Below, in pieces: positions 33,503 to 44,922 of a DNA stretch of 64,000 bases (positions are counted from its first letter, which is position 1; each line of letters begins with the position of its first letter). The position numbers and the translations under genes are program-made. The notes under the pieces are model-generated. The model saw only the letters and a program-made list of their open reading frames with translations, searched no databases and was not told where the DNA came from. The stretch is from Paulownia fortunei (taxonomy: Eukaryota; Streptophyta; Magnoliopsida; Lamiales; Paulowniaceae), in assembly GCA_019321725.1 (NCBI GenBank), contig CM033120.1:1240001-1304000 (forward strand), written 5' to 3'.

Positions 33503-35039
33503 GGACTCTCTTACTCTTTTTAATTGATCAAGTTGGTTATTATATTATTAAATAATGAGACTTTTGAATATATTTTCATTTTTACCCATAAATGTAGAAG
33601 TTTATAACTAGTGTATCACTTCATTGTCTTGTGGGAAAATGTATTTTTTTTTAAAAAAAATTAATAACTAAAATACTATTTGTGGATGTCCTCCGAAAAA
33701 AAATGATAAAAGAAGAACAAGATAAGAGAATTGAATTTGGTAAGACGATGATAAAAAAAATATTTTTTTAGTATATAAAATACTATTTGCACCCTTCAAT
33801 TTGATATCGTCTCTTTTTTTTTTTTGCCTCAATCTATCTGGATTTCTTTTTCTTTTTTTTCTTTTAAGTGGTAGTGTTACTAATATTGTCACATCAAAAT
33901 TTAATTAACAACTAATTCAGTAAATCAGATAATACTCAAAGTGGAAAGATATAATTATAGTCTGGTCTAGTTAGTTATATAATAATTAATTAAAAATAAG
34001 AGAGCATGTTTAATGAAAAAACCACAAGAAGACATTATTATAAAAGGTGGGGTAGGGGTGGGGAAGCTTAGTGTATGATTTAAGAAAAGCCCACCAAAAT
34101 TAGTAACATCTTTTTAATGCCTCACACAATATTTCCAAATCAGGCAAGACGTGTTGCTGTCTTCCTGCAAGATTGCGGATAAAGTGGACAAATAGACCCG
34201 AATGGGTACGGTCCAATTCAAATCAATTGTCCATTGCATTTGTCATATATTGATATATAATTTAAGAAAAGTAATGGATCATTTAATAAGTATTAAAAGT
34301 ATTATTACAATTATTATATAATTAATTTTAGTAAAAACTCTTGTTCACATGATGACAACTACAGTTTGATATTAAAATTTCAAATGGGGTTAAACTTTGA
34401 AAACAGGGCTAGTACAAGTTCACTAGACACCTGATTTAATCAGCCCCAAATCATATACACAAATGAGTAACTTCAGAATGAATGAAAAATCACGAGGCAA
34501 CTATAATTATATGACCCGTTTAATTAGTCAAGTGTGGCCACATTAGATTTATGTACGAATTTTAAGAGACGAGTAGAAATAAAGAGTAAGAACTGAATTA
34601 GCTATTCTTTCATAACTGCACGATAAGTTAGATTTGACCAAATACCGACTTACCTAAGAACTTTAGAGGCAACATGGCAAGAAACCGAATTGGCTAGTTT
34701 TCAACTTAGAGAATATGCTAGCTATTTGGAATAACTAGAATCCAAGAATTGTCCATTGATGCTACATAATGACTTAAATTGTATAAAGGGGGAAGAAGTA
34801 CTTTACCAATTCCAACCAAATATAAACTAACATTTGAAAACTAAATAGTAACATGGTTGTTTACATCGCGTGTTTTTATACAATAATATTATTTTAATGA
34901 TGAGTTTTACTGTATATGACAGAACATAATTCTCACCTTATATAATTCTTACACATTGTAAATAAGTATTTTCCAACATTAAAAGACAATCCATCTTTGT
35001 TTCCTAAATCGGAATTCTTAAACATTGTACCAACTAAAT
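33503..35039. other. Intergenic DNA, nothing recognised
   Basis: AT-rich; short frames only (one at 33892-33668 minus is Lys-rich low complexity). No RNA genes seen. Confidence 0.55.
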
Positions 35040-35245
35040 TTAGTAAATGTTGAAGCAGAAGCCAAAGTTCCATTCTTGATTTCCTGTCCCTAAGGAGGAG
35101 CCAAAGTTCCATTCTTGATTTCCTGTCCCTGAGGAGGCTGAAACGGGGTTGTGCTGTGAAGCTTTGAGTTGAATTTCGATCATGCTGGTTGTACCATTTG
35201 TCAAGCTGGGTGATTCATAGCCATTTCCTTCATTCCAATGTTTGG
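35040..35245 (-). pseudogene. Unrecognised C-terminal coding fragment with an in-frame 39-bp duplication
   Basis: Minus-strand frame reading KHWNEGNGYESPSLTNGTTS, then MIEIQLKASQHNPVSASSG, ending GFCFNIY, stop at 35042-35040. The segment GTGNQEWNFGSSL is repeated because 35061-35099 and 35100-35138 are tandem copies (39 bp, 13 codons, two mismatches). The composition (Asn, Ser, Gly, Trp) looks like real protein and the duplication keeps the frame. No family recognised. It is followed upstream (35240-35360) by TTATAAG-type repeat sequence, which suggests the gene was disrupted. Confidence 0.3.
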
Positions 35246-35387
35246 CGGAGTTTATAAAATTTTCAAAACATTTTATAAGTTGTTTAAAGTTTATAAATTC
35301 TTAAAACATTTTCAAAAAATTTGTTTCACTAAATCCTAGAGTCAAACAAACTTAAATGCGATGGCCTTCTAACAAAGTATCAGAAGT

Positions 35388-35510
35388 AAGACTCACAGGG
35401 TACATGCAGGCTACACCAGTGCAGGTTGGTAATGTGCTAACCCACCCTTGATCAACTGATGTTGGATGGACAGAAAATTGCATCCAGTTCATCCAAGAAT
35501 TTCACCGAAA
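35388..35510 (-). pseudogene. Possible exon of the same decayed gene
   Basis: Minus-strand frame NSWMNWMQFSVHPTSVDQ...TGVACMYP lies between an upstream in-frame TGA and a good 5' splice site (CCT|GTGAGT). Its Trp/Cys content and donor site resemble a plant exon, and it lies just upstream of the 35040-35245 fragment on the same strand. The join between the two could not be made in a consistent frame. Function unknown. Confidence 0.25.
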
Positions 35511-36170
35511 TACATGGTTATAATCGGCAGTAGCAATTTGATAAGCAAAACTTCTGAAAAGTTCAGCAGAAGAATAATAATAAAGAAGCTAACAACCAGC
35601 AACTAAGACATCAAAGTCCCAAATATTTCAAGGACAGATTTTGTAGCAATTTGGAGATGGTGGTACAGGTAGCAAGTCGATGAAGGGGCTTAGCATCTTC
35701 AAAATCATCATAGAGAGCAGATTGAGATAAGCACCAAATAGTTGACAATACCATGTCAGTTCTAAGTAATTTGCTGTAACTAAATGCTAGAAATATGTAA
35801 ATCTTGGGTTCAACTCCAGCTTGTAAGTAAAAGAATACTAGAATGTGCACAGAGGCTCATCAGAAAATAGCAGCTTCAAGCAACTAGTATAGAATCTAAA
35901 TATTTCGTTAAATTTGTTGAGCACTACAAGTATAAAATTAACAATCAATAACAGACATTGGGAACTCATTGGCTTGAAATCAAGATGAAGAAAGATGGAG
36001 CCAAATGCAACTTAATGTATGGTCTTTAGATTAAACAACAGCTCCAAGCAACCAGTGTATGCTCTGTCACCCTTAATAAATATCACAAGAAACCACGCAA
36101 TTTCATACACCAAAATGCCTGGAATATGATCGAGAATGAAGTATGATTCAAACTGTAGGCAGACCAAGTA
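35511..36170 (-). other. 3' flank of the site-2 protease gene
   Basis: No coding. It presumably includes the 3' untranslated region of the minus-strand gene; a polyadenylation site could not be fixed. Confidence 0.4.
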
Positions 36171-37511
36171 TCATAATAAATCTTTGATGAACTCCAGATT
36201 TAGTGTATCACGGACAAGAAGGTACATCCCAAGAATTAGGACCAGCATGATGCCAGATGACATGATCCGCTGCTCTAATTCCAACGGGAGCTTTCTCCCA
36301 CCTCTGGCTGCCTCTATGAGGATCAATGCCAAAGAGCCGCCATCTAAAGCAGGCAGAGGAAGAATATTTATAACTGCAAGATTAAGATTTAAAACAGCAG
36401 CAAATTGGTAAAGGCCATCAGCATTCGACTTTGCAACTTCTGCACCAACGGCTATAATGGCGACAGGACCAGAAACCTTACTGGCAGATTGAGAGAAATT
36501 CATAAATGTCTGCTTCAAACTGTCAAGAACATTTGACGTTAGACCCCAAAATTCACGGCCAGAGTAACGAAAAACTTCCAAGAGATTCTTCGGCCTAGCA
36601 TTGGAGAACTTCACATTTGGTGATAACTGAACTCCAATTCTGCCAGTACCATCTGCATTCTCATCAGGGGTAACATCAAGTTTCACATTCTCTTCTCCCC
36701 TCCCAATCTTTAACACTACCTTTCTTTTGGCGCTTTTCCTAATGACATCAACAACTTCAGAAACTAAACTTGGACCTGTTTTCGAAAGTTCAATATCATT
36801 AACACCTAAAATAACATCACCAGGCAATAAACCATCTCGTGAAGCAGCTGAAAAAGGCCTAACCTCGGGTACAAGCACCCCAGGAAATGATTCTTGGACA
36901 GGCAATCCAACAGATAACACTTGTACAAAAACTATAACATAAGCAAAGATAATATTAGCAATCACACCAGCAGAAATAACAAGCACCCTATCAAAGATTG
37001 GCCTATTTTTCAGTAAATTCTCATCATCAACTGGAATATCACTATCAGGATCATTATCTGGAAACCCCACAAACCCACCAAGAGGAAATGCTCTAATTGA
37101 ATACTCCACATTATTGGAATTAAATTTAGCCAAGATTGGACCAAACCCAACTGCAAATTTACTCACATGAATGCCCTGAAGATAAGCTGCCAAAAAATGA
37201 CCACTTTCATGAACAATGATAATAGCAGTCAAGACTGCAGCTGCTTCAAGAACTGACTGAGCGCTCTCAAACCCACCAAAATCAAGCCCACTTATGGCCA
37301 AAGTCCTAAACTTTTTCCTCCTTCCCTGTCTAAATCCTCTATTCTCGACAAGAAATGGGTTGTAGCTGCAAAACCTTGAACATGAAGAAGCTAATAAAGG
37401 TTTAGAGAAATGGGTTCTGGTCTTTAAAGAAAAATCTGAAATCGGTGTCCTTGAATTGATGAATCTGAGAAGAGAGTGAGAAGAAGAGGATGACGAGAGG
37501 TTTATAATCAT
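36171..37511 (-). CDS. ARASP: Chloroplast site-2 metalloprotease (RseP/ARASP-like, M50)
   Basis: Intronless frame of 446 codons on the minus strand. Residues 1 to about 70 are Ser/Arg-rich with almost no acids, a chloroplast transit peptide. The first membrane segment (about 86-108) carries the zinc motif HESGH at 101-105. A second hydrophobic segment is at 173-200, and a PDZ domain lies at about 205-285 (AASRDGLLPGDVILGVND). The second catalytic motif NILPLPALDGG (382-392) supplies the zinc-binding Asp, and a last membrane helix is at about 418-436. This is the full RseP/EcfE architecture of intramembrane site-2 proteases; the plant member ARASP (Arabidopsis At2g32480) acts in the chloroplast inner envelope and is needed for chloroplast development. 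All catalytic residues are intact and the length agrees. The symbol could equally denote the close paralogue (At1g05140-type). Confidence 0.93.
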   Translation of the reverse strand: MIINLSSSSSSHSLLRFINSRTPISDFSLKTRTHFSKPLLASSCSRFCSYNPFLVENRGFRQGRRKKFRTLAISGLDFGGFESAQSVLEAAAVLTAIIIVHESGHFLAAYLQGIHVSKFAVGFGPILAKFNSNNVEYSIRAFPLGGFVGFPDNDPDSDIPVDDENLLKNRPIFDRVLVISAGVIANIIFAYVIVFVQVLSVGLPVQESFPGVLVPEVRPFSAASRDGLLPGDVILGVNDIELSKTGPSLVSEVVDVIRKSAKRKVVLKIGRGEENVKLDVTPDENADGTGRIGVQLSPNVKFSNARPKNLLEVFRYSGREFWGLTSNVLDSLKQTFMNFSQSASKVSGPVAIIAVGAEVAKSNADGLYQFAAVLNLNLAVINILPLPALDGGSLALILIEAARGGRKLPLELEQRIMSSGIMLVLILGMYLLVRDTLNLEFIKDLL

Positions 37512-37840
37512 TCTGATATTTTCTAATTGATTGTGGAGAGGATTATTGCTAAGGATGAGTTAAACTTAATGAAGGTGGCATGGTTTTCTTGCATAGAGAT
37601 GGGAAATTAGGAGCAAAAGATTGAATGGATAACTCGTAATTTTGTTTTGTGGAGGTGAAGAGAATGAGATGTTGCCATCCATTTCCACAAGTTTGTTTTT
37701 GTGATTTTTGGGTTCATTTAATGTTATTTTTTTACGTTTTTTTCTTTTTTCGGCTTGGGGCCGGGTGGGAGCGGGGTTGGAATTGCAATGTGTGATCCAA
37801 AGAAGAAAAGCCCAATGTATGGAATGTGTTGAATTTTTTT
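37512..37840 (-). promoter_or_regulatory. Upstream region of the ARASP-like gene
   Basis: About 330 bp between the start codon and the first transposon-like sequence. No clear TATA box in the expected place, as is common for plant genes encoding chloroplast proteins. Confidence 0.35.
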
Positions 37841-38150
37841 AAGGAGTGGATAATTGGATTCGAATTTTCGAATCCGGACCTAATTCGATTGGATTTTATC
37901 TAATTGGGTCGATTTGTTTTAAAAAATTGGGTACTAAATTACCCGATGCTCAATTGCTCTTAATTGGGATGATTTTCGAATAAAAAAATTTTTACTCAGC
38001 AAAAAAAATTGAAAATTTGAGGGAAAAAGGGTTGGGGGCAGGGGCTTCTAGAACTTCATTTTTATTTGCATTTCTGCAAAAAACTCCTCCCTCATTTCCC
38101 TCTCTCTCTCTACTCTTTCTTTTCTTTCTCTTCGCTTCTTTTTTAGACTT
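37841..38150 (+). mobile_element. Left end of an element related to the hAT at 44004
   Basis: It begins AGGAGTGGATAATTGGATTC, close to the terminal sequence of the 44004-44922 element (TAGGAGTGGGCATCGG). It continues with CGAATCC, ATTGGGT, TAAATTACCCGA and TTTTCGAATA blocks in the same order, then a CT-rich interior. The right end was not found. Confidence 0.45.
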
Positions 38151-38689
38151 AAATCTTCAACCTCACATGCTCACACAATAAATCATCACACAATAAATCA
38201 TCTTCATCCACTCTAAACTCTACTTGGTAAAGATAGATTTCACTAAATATTTTTCTCTTTACTTTGTGTTTGTATTTTTATCTCTCTTTTTATATATATG
38301 TATAATATTGTGATGTGAATCATGTGGAATTTGATTATATACTTGTATTTAGGATTATTTAATGGTTTATTATTCCATATTTTTTAAAAAAAAATAAAAA
38401 GTAGAATGCTTATATTATTAATTTTCTGAATCAGAATATTAAAAGATAAGAATTAAACTATCAAGTGTTTTTTGGATTGGATTTTTCAGCACTGTGAACA
38501 TTTTCAAAAAGAATCAAATTGAGTTTCATATGTTAGTCACTTCTTACACTTTTAGTCCAGCCACTAACTTTTGGATGGAAAAAATTATTGTACCATTAAA
38601 ATTAGAGTTTAAAAGGAAAAAAAAAAAGAATTAGTTTCAGAATTAATAGTTTCTGGATAACTAACAAAGCTATCACTAAGTTTTATTTT

Positions 38690-39090
38690 TATATTTTTTT
38701 TTTCCTTTTCTTTTTCTCTCAGTTTCTCTTTCATAATCTTTTTCTCTGATTTTGCTAAGTTTTTTTCTTCTTCCATTTTTCCTTTCCTTTTTTTTTTCTC
38801 CATTTTCATTTTTCTATTTATTATTGTTTTCCTATTTTTTGCCCTTTTTCATATTTTTCTCTTTTCTTATTTCCTTTCCTTTTTCTTCTGTTTTTTCCTG
38901 TTCTTTTCTCTAGCCTTTTGCTCATTTTTGCCTTTCCTCTGTTTTTTCTACTTTTCTCTCATTTTTCTATTTTTCTCTTTTCTTCGTCTATTATTTGTTT
39001 CTTTTTTATTATGTCCATTTTCTCTACTTTTTCCTTTTCTTTTCTTTCTCATTATTATTATTTTTACATCTTCTTCGAGGTTTATCTCCT
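38690..39090. repeat. Polypyrimidine tract (plus strand), about 400 bp
   Basis: Almost only C and T on the plus strand with short interruptions. The translated Phe/Ser- or Lys/Glu-rich frames are artefacts of composition. Confidence 0.85.
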
Positions 39091-39544
39091 CTCCTCTACT
39101 GGACACCGACCTTTCAAATTCTCTCTATTGCACAATAAAAATAGCATAAGTTAAATATATAATGGTATATGTGAATTGTTAAGAAAAGTATTTTAAAGTA
39201 TTATTAAAATATTTTGTATGCATAAAAATGAGAGCCAAAATTTGCACATTAATTTTTTTTTTTATTTCACAAAAAGTTGAGTCCTATAAACTCATTTTAA
39301 ACCTCAGTTTGTAATGTATAAGTTTATTATCATAAGCAATATACCTTTGGATTTGTTGAATTTAAAAAAATTATTTAAAACTAAATTTCTTAAATATAGG
39401 CTTTATTTTATCTTTTTCAAAATGATAATTTTAAAACTCACGTTTAAATTTTATACCATCCACTAAAACTAAAAATTAAAAATATACATTAAATAATACG
39501 ATTATAATACTTTGGCAGAGTTGGTGTGGTAATGAAGGTGGCAG
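39091..39544. other. AT-rich spacer between the two biased tracts
   Basis: Nothing recognised. Confidence 0.5.
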
Positions 39545-39850
39545 GCTGAGGTAAAATGGAAAAGAGAGATATTAAAAAAAAAAAACAGAGAGAGAGGGAG
39601 AACAATAGTAAAAAAAAAAGATTGAGAGAAATAAAAAGAGAAAATAAAAAAATATGAAAAGAAGGTAGAGAAAAGAAATAGAAGAATAGAAGAAAAAGGA
39701 AACGAAAGAAGAATTTAAAAAGAAAAAAAAAAGAAAAAGGGGTAGAAAGGAAAAGTAAGAAGAAAAGACAAATTAGAAACTCATGAGAAAAGGGAAAATG
39801 AGGGAGAGAAAAGGAAGAAGAAAAAAGAAAAATAGAAAAAAAAATTACTA
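39545..39850. repeat. Polypurine tract (plus strand), about 300 bp
   Basis: Almost only A and G. Together with 38690-39090 it forms a pyrimidine/purine pair of opposite strand bias about 450 bp apart. Confidence 0.85.
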
Positions 39851-40574
39851 TAGGGATTTTTTGCTATATATCGTAAAGAATTTACTATATTTTTATCTTA
39901 TTATGATCAAAATAAATATGACCATCTATTTTCTCATATGGTAAATTTTACTCTAGTTGATGAAAACATGAAAAAAAAAAGTTATGAAAAATGATTATAG
40001 TTATTATAACTAAAAAAAGAGAAGAAGAATATATTTCAGATTATAGTTACTTAAGCTTCTTAGAGGTTTAAACGTTCAATCTTTTTTAATTATATTTACT
40101 TAAAATTACAAAAGTATGAATTAAAAAATACAATAGCATTTCAATTTCATTATCTTATTAATACTCATTATCGTAAAATAATCTCTTCGTGCCTTGATAG
40201 AGATATGAATTAATAAAAAATAGAATGATTATATTAAAGTATACTAAAATTTTAGGTAGTAGTAGTAGCAGTAATAATAATAATAATAAGCCTGTGTTAA
40301 ATTAAACTCAAAACATGCTTCCCAAACTTTACTTGATGCACAGCGTTGTCTATTTTAAATGATTTGCTTATTTACCCTTGATTTATAAAACCTATTTGAA
40401 ATTTTAAATAAGCAAAAAATAAAAAAATAAAAAATTTATCTGAGCTATAAAATGTTTCAAATTGCACCATGTAATATGAAAAATACGAAAAGAACACTAT
40501 CGTGCATATTTGAAAAGTATTTCGAATTTTATTGTGTGCAAGAACTTACTAGTGATTTGTTAGGTTTTGGAGTA
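39851..40574. other. AT-rich intergenic DNA
   Basis: Nothing recognised apart from a short (TAA)n at 40273-40291. Confidence 0.5.
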
Positions 40575-40924
40575 CGGATGACAGTGGGTCGGGTTTTGTC
40601 TAGATTCGAGACTCGACTTGTTAAGATTTTTAAGGACTCATACCTAAATCCAGACACGATGGATATATTCGTTAGATTCGTTAGATCCATTTTATTATAA
40701 AATAAAAATAAAAATTATATTTTATAAAGATATTACTTTTAAAACTTTCAAAAAATTATATTTTTAATTACAATATCATATAAATATATATAACATTTTT
40801 TAAAAAAAATAAAAAAATAAATAAGTCGGGTCTGAAAATGGCAAACTCAGGTCCCGACCCAAACATTTTTATAATACTGGTCTGACGTGGATTCGAATTT
40901 TATTTGGATCTATTGTCATCTCTG
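40575..40924. mobile_element. Non-autonomous TIR element with GATGACAATGGGTCGGGT-type ends
   Basis: The left end reads GGATGACAGTGGGTCGGGTT. The right end in reverse complement reads CAGAGATGACAATAGATCC, with GTCGGGTCTG and CCCGACCC inside. These ends match, from memory, a common plant hAT-like MITE pattern. Flanks TTTGGAGTA and ATTTGGGTA are similar but not identical, so the target duplication is uncertain. The 82-codon frame here is inside the element and not a gene. Confidence 0.45.
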
Positions 40925-41275
40925 ATTTGGGTATAGATTTATTGAATTTGGTTGAAATTCACACTTATTGACATCCCTAGTTTGGTGTAGATTTGATCCA
41001 AACTCATTTATAATGCTAAAATTCGCTCCATTTAAATGGGTTTAGCGTGAATTTGAGTTTTATTTGAATTCATTGATATCCCTAATTTGATATAGATTTA
41101 TATTCGAATTTGAATTCATTGATATCCTAATTTGATATAGATTTATTGAATTTGGTTAAAATGGAGACTAATTGACATCATAATTTGGTGTAGATTTGTT
41201 GAACTTGGTTAAAATGTGTACGATTACCATCTTATCATTAGTTTGGTGTAGATTTGTTTGAGTTTGGTTACACCT
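40915..41275 (+). repeat. Degenerate tandem array, units about 45-60 bp (one of about 105)
   Basis: Five to six units share TTTGGTGTAGATTTRTTGAA, then TTTGGTTAAAAT and ATTGACATCCCTAA-like text. The array abuts the right end of the 40575 element, and its first unit overlaps the element terminus (TGTCATCTCTG versus TGACATCCCTA). Possible expansion of the element end. Confidence 0.6.
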
Positions 41276-41608
41276 ACCAAAATATTCCCCTATTATTCAT
41301 CATTCTTTACCTCTGAAATATATTTTTGTTAAAAAAAAAAAAAAAGAGGGATGCAAGGATGAAAAAGGTACATTCTTAGTGGGGTATGATCACCATATGG
41401 TTTTCAAAAAGGTGCATACCAAATACAACATATGTTCAAAAACTGACCAGGTTCAATGAACCTGGAAGGACATCAAGTTTTTATTGTTGCTTCTTGGTTG
41501 GTTGCTAGGGTTAGAGGTCTTGAATAAAATGTAGGTATCTCAAAAATTGGAACATGAAATCTATTTTTTTTTTAATAAATTGTTTCTGTGGTTCCTCATT
41601 TTTGTTGA

Positions 41609-42580
41609 ATGAGGCGAAGAGAAGTTTTCCATGATGGATCCAGTCCAAGTTGGTTTTTCCCTTTTCCAAAAGGTAATGTTCTTTTTTTTTTTTTTAATTT
41701 TGAAGTTCAGATGCTAATATTAATTACTTATAGTAATTTTTTTTTATATCTGAAATATGTTTTTCTTTTAATAAAAAAATTAACTATCTAGTGATTTGCA
41801 ATAATTGTAGTGTTTTTAGGCTTTGGATTTTTACTTTATTTAGGGAAATGATAATTACATAATTAATAATCGATTAATTATAATGCATATCGAAATAGAC
41901 AAATACTAGTGCTTATAGAGTATTACGTCGTTGACGGATCATCGACAAAATTAGGCTTATAGAAATGAAAAATTAAGTTGACTAATTATCCGTATTCTTT
42001 TAATTTCAATTTGAAGGGTTCGATATTATAATGAAAACTAATATTATTTTACTTGTATATCCCCTAATTTCTAAAAAATGAAAAGAAATTTCATATTATT
42101 TGAGAAATTTTCAGATTCTTTGAGTTTGAGATTTGACTTTGGTCTGAAATGCTAATGTTGTGTTCTAATCTTAGATTTTAATGAGAAAAATATCAAGAAA
42201 AATAATTTCTTCAATCTAATTAATATTATTTTTCCATGCTTTTTCTTTTTTTTTTTCTTCTTTTTTTTTTAACTAAAATTGATGGTTCAAATATAGTATA
42301 GGTGAATCTAATCAAGTGAACATAATACCATGATTTTTTTTTTGTTTGAGATAAAAGAAAATTACAAAAAATAAATGTATGTGCTCACATAATTAATTAA
42401 TAAAATTACCAACTTAATCATGTGATTTTGCTTGTTTTTTCAGAAAATTTACAGTATTTTTCCATGATTACTGCTGAGGTACCTATTCAAGGTAAGAGAT
42501 GGCCGCAGCCAAGGAATGGTTCTCTTCATTTGGAGAGTCGAGAGATTACTTTCATGCCAAAAATGCACCTGAGAAAATGA
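41609..42580 (+). CDS. Possible two-exon mini-gene or gene fragment, product unknown
   Basis: Exon 1 41609-41672 starts ATG (MRRREVFHDGSSPSWFFPFP) and ends at a donor AAAG|GTAATG. Exon 2 42444-42580 follows a good acceptor (TTGTTTTTTCAG) and ends TGA. Joining gives an uninterrupted 66-residue frame that continues KENLQYFSMITAEVPIQGKR and ends MPKMHLRK. Codon composition of exon 2 is far less AT-rich than its surroundings. A second donor-like CAAG|GTAAGA lies inside exon 2 at about 42490, so the real structure may differ. I do not recognise the protein. It may be the 3' end of a lost gene. Confidence 0.35.
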
Positions 42581-43748
42581 CATAATGTCTATGTATTGTT
42601 GAGTTCCCCTTCAAACTTCACTTCTAATGCTATTTTTAAACTATGTTGTGCAACAATACCATGTCTAGTATTCTTTTTTCGATGTTTTTAAAGGGATAAA
42701 TTATTATCATGGTAAAAGTAAAGTATAAAGAGATTATGTTAGATATCGTGTTATTTCAGGTATTGTGATAATTGGAGTTGATCGTAAAATTTTAAAAATC
42801 ATCTGAATAATCATTACTATATTGCATCAAATTATTTTTATCAAATTGTTAGATAAATTGTGATTTAAAAATTAAATCGAAATTATATTACGATTTAGTG
42901 GTGGTTTGAAGTTTGAATAATCCAAATCTCACCATCTATACATATATGTTTCTACATTTGAATTTACTAATATTTAATAATAATTTTAATTTTAATTAAT
43001 CAATTCTTAATTGTACGCCACTCTTCACTTCACTCAAAATATAATTATTTATTAAAAGTAAAGCGTATAATTATATTTTCTTCAATTATTTTATTTTGTA
43101 TAAAACTTTAATGTTATTTTTATTATGGTGTAATTTATATACAATAATTTTTTTTAAAAAATTAGAACAAACCAACTTAAAAATAACAAAATCGCACCAA
43201 ATGCCTCAAACTACACCTTTCATTTTAATTTATAAAATAATAATTTCAATTTGTGGTTTGGTAAAACTGAACATAATAATTCAATTTAAAATTAGTAAAA
43301 AAAAAGAAAAAAAAAAAGAGCACCATTATCACATGGAAAATCAATTCTCTAAGAACTTACACAATGAGGGTAAGTGCACAAAAACGTAAAGATACTCTAA
43401 TTTATAACTCAATTAAATTTTATTTGGAAGAGCCCTCCAAATTTGAATGTTATAATTAATTAATTGGTCTAATAGTCCATTTCTAAAAATACTGAAGTTC
43501 CATTTCAAACTTCCCCTAGGCCTTGTTTGGCAGAAATCGAATATGAATTTGGAATTTGATTACTAAAAGATCTAAACACTCGTGCTAGGATTGAATTATA
43601 GTTTTTGAATTAGACAAGAAATTTGAGGAAGGAAAGAATACAAATTGTTTTTTACGGTGTTTGTTTTGAATAGAAATAAATGGAATACTATGCTTGTGAA
43701 TTGGCAAAAGTGCCCCTATTGATACCCTATCAAATATGTTTGTTAGGG
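42581..43748. other. AT-rich intergenic DNA with MITE-like scraps
   Basis: CCTTGTTTGGCAGAAATCGA near 43520 resembles the end of a common MITE type, but no partner end was confirmed. Frames here are AT-driven. Confidence 0.45.
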
Positions 43749-44003
43749 TAATTACAATTTTAGTCCTTCTTTAACACTAATTTAGTTTCAGTACCTTTGG
43801 TTTAGTGCTCGTCAAAATTAGTCCTCAATATTTCACAGTTTTGACAAATTCATTAATTGCTGACCGATTTGCACATATGGAAGGGATTAAAATTGTGAAA
43901 AAATTCAAATTTAAGGGATCTAAATATAACAAGTTCAAATTACGGACTAAAATTATAATATTTTCATTGCTCACATCACATGCATGTACATGACCGGTTC
44001 CAC

Positions 44004-44922
44004 GGGGTGGGCATTCGGTTTCGGGTTTTTGAATCCCGACCCGATCCGATCGAATTGGGTTTTTTTTAAAAAAAAATTGGGTTTTGGGTAACCCGAAACC
44101 GATTGCATAATTTTTAGATCGGTTATCGAATAGAATTTTTCTACCCGAATTATTCGATCGAGTACTTAAATAAATTTTAAAAAAAATAATTTCAAATTCT
44201 TATCATCATCAACACAGTCTCTCAACTCTGTCCTAAACTCTCAAATTTATTTTCGATTGAATAGGAGAATATAAGAAGAAAAAAAAAAAAGAAGAACAAG
44301 AAAGAATGTTTTGGAGGAATCCAAAAAGAAATAAATCAAAAGAGTATAAGAAAAAGAAAGAAAGAAGAATAAGAGGGAGAGGATGAAATCTGGAAGAAAA
44401 AAAGAAAAAGAAAGAATAGGTTGAGGAGGAAAATAGGGAAGAAGAAAGAGAAAAAATATAAGAAAAATGAAGAAGAAGAAGAAGAAGAGGAGGAGGAGGA
44501 GGGGAAGGAGATTCGGGAAGGGGAAAAGAAAGAGAGAAGAAGAAATAGAAAAAAGAGAAGAAAAAAAAGAGGGGAGGAGAATCGGGAGAGGGGATGAGAA
44601 AATGAAGAAGAAAAAAGAAAAATCAAAAAAGGTAGAAGAAAAAGAGGAAGAGAAAAGGGGCGAAAGAGAAAAAGTAAAAGAAAAAGAGGAGGAAAAAGGG
44701 GAGGAAAAAGGGGGAGAAAGAAAGAGAAAGAATCAAAGATGCAAGAACAAAGGACTCGGGATTCGAGAGAAAAAATAAATAAATATAATTTTTTTTTAAA
44801 GAAAAACTCGAAACCCGACTTATCGGGTATCCGAGTATATCAGGTTGGTATTTGATATTCGAAAACCCGACTACCGACCCGATTATCCGAAAATCCGACT
44901 ACCGACCCGATGCCCACTCCTA
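44004..44922. mobile_element. Non-autonomous hAT-type element with exact 8-bp target duplication
   Basis: The 8-mer GGTTCCAC flanks the element exactly (43996-44003 and 44923-44930), the target-duplication size of hAT transposons. The left end is GGGGTGGGCATTCGG; the right end in reverse complement is TAGGAGTGGGCATCGGG, giving a short terminal inverted repeat. GGGT/CCCGA-rich subterminal blocks follow on both sides. The interior has no transposase and is mostly purine-rich filler. The Lys/Glu- and Ser/Phe-rich frames inside it are composition artefacts. Confidence 0.85.
44261..44780. repeat. Long polypurine tract inside the hAT element
   Basis: About 520 bp of almost pure A/G on the plus strand (GAAGAAG, GAGGAGG, AAAGAAAAAG mixtures). 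It makes up more than half of the element. Confidence 0.9.

Noticed and set aside
38609..39154. Several Phe/Ser- or Lys-rich ORFs
   Set aside because: Composition artefacts of the pyrimidine tract.
40452..40700. 82-codon frame
   Set aside because: It runs across the boundary of a non-autonomous TIR element and has no recognisable motif.
44336..44778. Lys/Glu-rich and Ser/Phe-rich ORFs
   Set aside because: They are produced by the purine tract of the hAT element; any frame through such DNA is open.
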